Positions 32,792 to 36,759 of a DNA stretch of 36,759 nucleotides are shown in pieces; the first letter of the stretch is position 1, and the number at the start of each line of letters is the position of its first letter. The position numbers and the translations under genes are program-made. Source of the DNA: Clostridia bacterium (GTDB lineage: Bacteria > Bacillota > Clostridia > Christensenellales > Aristaeellaceae); the NCBI GenBank assembly GCA_017471885.1, contig JAFURI010000098.1, forward strand, positions 1 through 36,759, read 5' to 3'. The notes under the pieces were generated by a model. It made no database searches, was not told where the DNA came from, and saw nothing but the letters and a program-made list of their open reading frames with translations.

Positions 32792-34261
32792 TCAGCAGGG
32801 GAACTTCTCGGTCATGACGGCCTTGACGCCCTTGGCAATAATCTCTTCCAGAGAGGCAGTCACGGACTCGATCAGGCCAGGCACCTTGCACAGGTCGGGG
32901 CCGAAGAAGGCTTCGTTGGAGACGAAGGCCTTCACCTGCTCGGCGGGGGTCATATCGCCGGAATTGGCGAAGAACTCCAGCACAGCGGCGTCATCCTGCA
33001 GCTGATAGGGCTGACCGTCGCGCAGGCATTCCAGCTTGCCGTCCACGATCTTGCCACCGCGATACAGGCTCATCAGGCTGGCGATGGAGAAGGTCAGACG
33101 CTCGGGCAGCTTGCCGGTGCGCTCCATGTAAACCAGCAGGCTGGGCATGCAGCGGGCGCGCCACTTGGACACGCTGTTCAGGCAGATGGACAGCAGGGCG
33201 TGCTTGATGAAGGGGTTCTTGAAGCGGCCGGTGACAGCCTCGGCGAAGTTCATCAGATCTTCCTTGGGCAGATCCAGGGTGGGGATGACTTCATCGTAGA
33301 GGGTCTTCTGCATGAAGTTCAGGATCATAGGATCGTTCATAGCGTCCAGCACAATGTCGTAGCCGCACTGGAAGGCAGCGGGCACGAAGGAGGTGTGCGC
33401 GCCGTTGAGGATGCGCACCTTGCGCTGCTTGTAGGGCTTCTGGTTGTCAGTGTAGATCACCGGCAGGCCGCAGGCGGGCAGGGGCAGATCCTTGCTGATG
33501 TCCTTGTCGGACTCAATGACCCACAGGCCGAAGGGCTCGGCGGTGACAATGATGTTGTCCTCATAGCCCAGCTTCTCGCAGATGGCTGCAGCCTCGCCGC
33601 GGGGATAGCCGGTCACGATGCGGTCCACCAGGGTGGAGGTGAAGACGCAGGCTTCGTCCAGCCACTTCTCGAACTTCTCGCCCAGGTTCCAGATCTTGGT
33701 GAGGGCCTTGACGCACTTCTTCAGCATGATGCCGTTGTCGTCAATCAGCTCCACGGGCAGGATTACCAGACCCTTGTCCTCAGCATAGTTGAAATGCTCG
33801 GCGCGCTCGTAGAGGAACTTGGTCAGCTTGCCGGGATAGGTGTTGGGGGGGCACAGCTCCAGCTTGTCGCTCTCGTCCAGCACGATGCCGGCCTCGGTGG
33901 TGTTGGACACCACAAAACGCAGGGTCTCGCACTTGGCGTAGTCGGCGTACCTGTCGTAATCAGCGTAGGCGTCCACAGCGTCGGACACGGAGGTGATGAC
34001 GCGGGTCTGCTCCACAGCCTCGCCGTCCACCAGACCGCGCAGCATCACGGTGTAGCGGTAGTCCTGATCCTTGAAGGCGGGGAACAGGGTGCCCATCTGG
34101 ATAGGCTTCACCAGAGCGATGGAGCCGTTGAAGTCGGTCTTCTCGTTGGCAATGTCGATGAAGTAGTCCACGAAGGCGCGCAGGAAGTTGCCCTCGCCAA
34201 ACTGCAGCACCTTCACAGGGCGCTGGGGAGCGGCGGCCATGGATGCGGTCAGGCGTTCCAT
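32792..34261 (-). CDS. uxaB: Tagaturonate reductase
   Basis: A 489-residue member of the polyol-specific long-chain dehydrogenase family. The N-terminal FGEGNFLRAF (about 21-30) is the nucleotide-binding glycine motif, VVSNTTEAG (about 120) follows, and the C-terminal domain has RILNGAHTSFVPAA with the catalytic Asn/His. It reduces D-tagaturonate to D-altronate with NADH. ATG at 34261 with GGAGG 9 nt upstream; an in-frame TTG at 34276 would place the ribosome site inside the gene. First gene of the uxaBA unit, divergent from the LacI gene. Confidence 0.97.
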   Translation of the reverse strand: MERLTASMAAAPQRPVKVLQFGEGNFLRAFVDYFIDIANEKTDFNGSIALVKPIQMGTLFPAFKDQDYRYTVMLRGLVDGEAVEQTRVITSVSDAVDAYADYDRYADYAKCETLRFVVSNTTEAGIVLDESDKLELCPPNTYPGKLTKFLYERAEHFNYAEDKGLVILPVELIDDNGIMLKKCVKALTKIWNLGEKFEKWLDEACVFTSTLVDRIVTGYPRGEAAAICEKLGYEDNIIVTAEPFGLWVIESDKDISKDLPLPACGLPVIYTDNQKPYKQRKVRILNGAHTSFVPAAFQCGYDIVLDAMNDPMILNFMQKTLYDEVIPTLDLPKEDLMNFAEAVTGRFKNPFIKHALLSICLNSVSKWRARCMPSLLVYMERTGKLPERLTFSIASLMSLYRGGKIVDGKLECLRDGQPYQLQDDAAVLEFFANSGDMTPAEQVKAFVSNEAFFGPDLCKVPGLIESVTASLEEIIAKGVKAVMTEKFPC

Positions 34262-34293
34262 TTGTAATCCCTCCAAATTGCATTATGTATTTG

Positions 34294-34310
34294 GCCGGCA
34301 ATGCGCCGGC
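34294..34310. promoter_or_regulatory. Hairpin in the uxaB leader
   Basis: GCCGGC (34294-34299) pairs with GCCGGC (34305-34310), loop AATGC. It lies between the uxaB start point (near 34333) and its ribosome site and could stabilise the 5' end of the message. Confidence 0.45.
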
Positions 34311-34325
34311 GTGAAAATAATTACA

Positions 34326-34339
34326 CGGTACCGCTTACA
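34326..34339 (-). promoter_or_regulatory. LacI/cre-like operator at the uxaB promoter
   Basis: The minus strand reads TGTAAGCGGTACCG, matching the pattern TGTnAnCGnTnnCA at all but the last fixed base. It directly follows the -10 box and covers the expected start point, the place where a repressor would block uxaB. Confidence 0.55.
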
Positions 34340-34368
34340 ATTTTACCCCACTTTTACCTTTTCGTCAA
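34340..34368 (-). promoter_or_regulatory. Promoter of uxaBA
   Basis: On the minus strand TTGACG (34368-34363), 17-nt spacer and TAAAAT (34345-34340). Start point near 34333, leader about 70 nt. Confidence 0.75.
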
Positions 34369-34450
34369 TCCGTTTTGCAGATTGCGCGGGAATAAATTTG
34401 TCGTGGATGTCCTGCGCGCGCTATAATGATCACATTCCGCAGAAAAGAGG

Positions 34451-34479
34451 TTGCTATTTTGGCGTGAAACGTGTATAAT
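34451..34479 (+). promoter_or_regulatory. Promoter of the LacI-family gene
   Basis: TTGCTA (34451-34456), 17-nt spacer and consensus TATAAT (34474-34479). Start point near 34486, just ahead of the operator at 34498. Confidence 0.75.
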
Positions 34480-34497
34480 TCTGATGTATGGAGATGC

Positions 34498-34511
34498 TGT
34501 AAACGCTTTCA
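34498..34511 (+). promoter_or_regulatory. LacI/cre operator in the regulator's own leader
   Basis: TGTAAACGCTTTCA fits the LacI/cre pattern completely. It lies about 12 nt after the start point of the LacI-family gene, a place suited to autorepression. A related TAAACG repeats ten bases later (CATAAACGCT). Confidence 0.65.
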
Positions 34512-34545
34512 TAAACGCTGCTTTTTTCGAAAGGGATCGGTGCCT

Positions 34546-35553
34546 TTGAACATCTACGACATTTCCCGTCGGGCAGGCGTGTCCATCGCTACGGTTTCCC
34601 GTGTGCTGAACAACAGCCCCCACGTCAGCGAAAACACCCGTAAAAAGGTGATGGCGGTGATCGAGGGCTGCGGCTATGTGCCCAACGCCTTTGCAAGAGG
34701 GCTGGGCCTGAACAGCATGCAGACCATCGGCCTTTTGTGTCCCAACGCATCGGATCCCTATCTGGCTCAGGCGCTGGCCAATCTGGAGCGTTCCTTTCGC
34801 GCCCACGGCTACGACTGTCTGCTTTCCTGCACGGACAAGGAGCTTTCCGCCCGGATGCAGGGCGTGGAGCTGCTGCGCACCCGGCATGTGGACGGTATGG
34901 TGCTGATGGGCTCCTCTTTCATCGAGGCGGAGGACAGGAACAATGATTTCATCCGTGAAGCGGCGAAGGCAGTGCCGATCCTGCTGCTCAACGGTTCCTT
35001 CCCCTGTGACAACGTCTACGGCGTGCTGTGCGATGATCAGCGCGCCGCCTGCGAGGCCACGCAGCTGCTGCTGGACAGCGGCCGCAGGCGCATCCTCTAC
35101 CTCTACCACAGCCAGAACTATTCCGGACGCAAGAAACTGGCAGGCTACTGCGACGCGCTGGCCAGCCGGGGCGTGGAACTCGACGAGAGCCTGATGAGCT
35201 ACTTCGGCGAGGACAAGACCAGCGTGTATCAGGTGAGGGATCATCTTCTGGCGCTGGAGCGGCAGGGACTTGAATTCGACGCGGTGTTCACCAGCGAGGA
35301 CATTCTCGCCGTAGGCGCGGTGAAGTACGCTATTGCCGCCGGGAAAAAGGTGCCCGATGATCTGAGCATCATCGGCTATAATAACAGCAGCTACTGCCTT
35401 TGCTGCAATCCGGAGCTCACCAGCGTGGACAACAAGCTCAGCGCCATCTGCGACCACATCGTCGCTACCATGATGGGCGTGCTGGAGGGCCGTGAAATGC
35501 CCCAGAAAACCGTTTTCACCGGCGAGATCATCCGCCGCGGCTCCACATTGTAA
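34546..35553 (+). CDS. LacI-family regulator, probable hexuronate repressor
   Basis: A 335-residue LacI/GalR protein. The N terminus is the helix-turn-helix (NIYDISRRAGVSIATVSRVL, residues 2-21) with hinge RGLGLNSMQTIGLLCP, followed by a periplasmic-binding-like sensor domain ending in DDLSIIGYNNS and the RGSTL tail. The start is TTG at 34546, 9 nt after AAGGGA, which gives the normal LacI beginning; GTG two codons earlier is possible. It lies between uxaB (divergent) and uxaC (downstream), so it probably senses a uronate or KDG and represses uxaBA, itself and uxaC, as UxuR/KdgR-type LacI proteins do in Firmicutes. Confidence 0.92.
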   Translation: MNIYDISRRAGVSIATVSRVLNNSPHVSENTRKKVMAVIEGCGYVPNAFARGLGLNSMQTIGLLCPNASDPYLAQALANLERSFRAHGYDCLLSCTDKELSARMQGVELLRTRHVDGMVLMGSSFIEAEDRNNDFIREAAKAVPILLLNGSFPCDNVYGVLCDDQRAACEATQLLLDSGRRRILYLYHSQNYSGRKKLAGYCDALASRGVELDESLMSYFGEDKTSVYQVRDHLLALERQGLEFDAVFTSEDILAVGAVKYAIAAGKKVPDDLSIIGYNNSSYCLCCNPELTSVDNKLSAICDHIVATMMGVLEGREMPQKTVFTGEIIRRGSTL

Positions 35554-35609
35554 CCCTTCCGCACGGTTGCGGATCTGATATAGAGAAGAAGCAAAGGAGA
35601 GATTTTCCC

Positions 35610-36759
35610 ATGCAGAAATTCATGGACAAGGACTTCCTGCTCAGCACCGAGACGGCCCGCGTGCTCTATCATGAGTATGCCGCCAAGTGCCCCATCATCG
35701 ACTACCACTGCCATATCAGCCCCCAGCAGATCTACGAGGATCTGAAGTACGAGAACATCACCCAGGTGTGGCTGGGCGGCGATCACTACAAGTGGCGCCT
35801 GATGCGCTGCGCCGGCGTGGATGAGAAGTACATCACCGGCGACGCCTCCGACTACGAGAAGTTCTGCAAGTGGGCCGAGGTTGTGGGCAAGGGCATCGGC
35901 AATCCCCTGTACCACTGGTCTCATCTGGAGCTGCAGCGCTTCTTCGGCTATCACGGCGCGCTGTCCAAGAAGACTGTGGACGAGGTCTGGAACATTGCCA
36001 ACGAGAAGCTGCAGTCTGCGGGCTATTCCGTGCGCGGCCTGATCGAGATGAGCAACGTGGAAACCATCTGCACCACCGACGATCCCATCGACAACCTGGA
36101 GTGGCATCAGAAGCTGCTGGAGGACAAGTCCTTCAAGACCAACGTGTGGCCCGCATGGCGTCCCGACAAGGCCGTGAACATCGAAAAGCCCGAGTTCATG
36201 GAGTACATCGGCAAGCTGGCTGCCGCCGCTGAAATGGAGATTAAGTCCTTCGCCGACGTGAAGGAAGCTCTCGCCAAGCGCATGGAGTTCTTCCACGCCA
36301 ACAACTGCTGCCTGTCCGACCACGGCCTGAACTACGTGGTGTACGAGCCCGCCTCCGACGAGACGGTGGAAGCTATCTTCGCCAAGAAGGCTGCCGGCGA
36401 GGCTGTGACCGACCTGGAGGTCGCCCAGTACAAGACTGCCTGCATGATGTTCTTCGCCGCTCAGTACAAGAAGCTGAACTGGACCATGCAGCTGCACTAC
36501 GGCTGCCGCCGCGACAACAACACCGTGCAGTATAAGAAGCTGGGCCCGGATACCGGCTACGACACCATCAACAACTATGCTCCCGTGGATCAGATGGCTG
36601 CCTTCCTGGGCGCTGTGGAGGTCGCCAGCGGCCTGCCCAAGACCATCCTGTACTCCCTGAATCCCGCTGACAATCAGGCCATCGACACCCTGTGCGGCTG
36701 CTTCCAGTCCTCCGAGGCTGTCAGCAAGATCCAGCACGGCACCGCCTGGTGGTTCAACG
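35610..36759 (+). CDS. uxaC: Glucuronate/galacturonate isomerase, cut by window end
   Basis: The first 383 residues of UxaC (full length about 465). The amidohydrolase-like start DYHCHISPQQ holds the metal ligands His33 and His35; EMSNVETICTTDDP, VWPAWRPD and LHYGCRRDNN follow in order, all typical. It converts D-galacturonate to D-tagaturonate (and D-glucuronate to D-fructuronate), the first step before UxaB and UxaA. AAAGGAGAG lies 8 nt before ATG. It follows the LacI gene after 56 nt, probably on one transcript. The frame is open to the window's last base. Codon use is strongly biased (GCT, CTG, AAG), as in the importer genes. Confidence 0.96.
   Translation, partial: MQKFMDKDFLLSTETARVLYHEYAAKCPIIDYHCHISPQQIYEDLKYENITQVWLGGDHYKWRLMRCAGVDEKYITGDASDYEKFCKWAEVVGKGIGNPLYHWSHLELQRFFGYHGALSKKTVDEVWNIANEKLQSAGYSVRGLIEMSNVETICTTDDPIDNLEWHQKLLEDKSFKTNVWPAWRPDKAVNIEKPEFMEYIGKLAAAAEMEIKSFADVKEALAKRMEFFHANNCCLSDHGLNYVVYEPASDETVEAIFAKKAAGEAVTDLEVAQYKTACMMFFAAQYKKLNWTMQLHYGCRRDNNTVQYKKLGPDTGYDTINNYAPVDQMAAFLGAVEVASGLPKTILYSLNPADNQAIDTLCGCFQSSEAVSKIQHGTAWWFN

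Overview
The window looks like chromosomal DNA of a GC-rich, endospore-forming Firmicute of class Clostridia, most likely an uncultured gut or rumen lineage that feeds on pectin. The reasons are a complete spoIIIAA-AH operon, strong Shine-Dalgarno sites, extended -10 sigma-A promoters, and a long run of pectin and hexuronate genes of the Firmicutes type. I see no transposase, integrase, prophage, CRISPR array, tRNA or rRNA gene. Taxonomy below class level is inference.

Left part (1-5945, minus strand). A 99-bp tandem repeat opens the window. It is followed by trxA and an RseC/MucC-like membrane redox protein with their own promoter. Then comes the eight-gene spoIIIA operon, read leftwards, for the mother-cell side of the SpoIIIA-SpoIIQ channel. 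An exported L,D-transpeptidase lies directly upstream of spoIIIAA and is probably co-transcribed. SpoIIIAF and SpoIIIAG are unusually short.

Middle left (5946-13387). A 437-nt gap holds a promoter and a terminator-like hairpin but no credible protein gene, so it may encode a small RNA of about 200 nt. It precedes trkA, trkH and an AI-2E/YtvI-type permease gene on the plus strand. Facing them is a three-gene minus-strand operon: a DUF5058 membrane protein, a second unrecognised membrane protein and an M20 peptidase.

Right half (13388-29794, plus strand except a MATE exporter). This is a carbohydrate-use locus. It holds an LplA/LplB/LplC-type ABC importer (binding protein and two permeases, no ATPase), a CE12-like acetylesterase, three GH43-like proteins (one with an N-terminal ankyrin-repeat domain), GH105, GH28, DUF2264 and GH88. 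None of the enzymes has a signal peptide. The picture is import of decorated, partly unsaturated pectin oligosaccharides (rhamnogalacturonan or xylogalacturonan type) and breakdown in the cytoplasm.

Far right (29845-36759). An MFS transporter, uxaA and uxaB on the minus strand diverge from a LacI-family regulator and uxaC on the plus strand; uxaC is cut by the window end. UxaC, UxaB and UxaA turn D-galacturonate into 2-keto-3-deoxygluconate, which fits the products of the enzymes upstream. Four LacI/cre-like 14-mers (half-site TGTAARCG or TGAAAGCG) sit at promoters across the locus and suggest one regulon.
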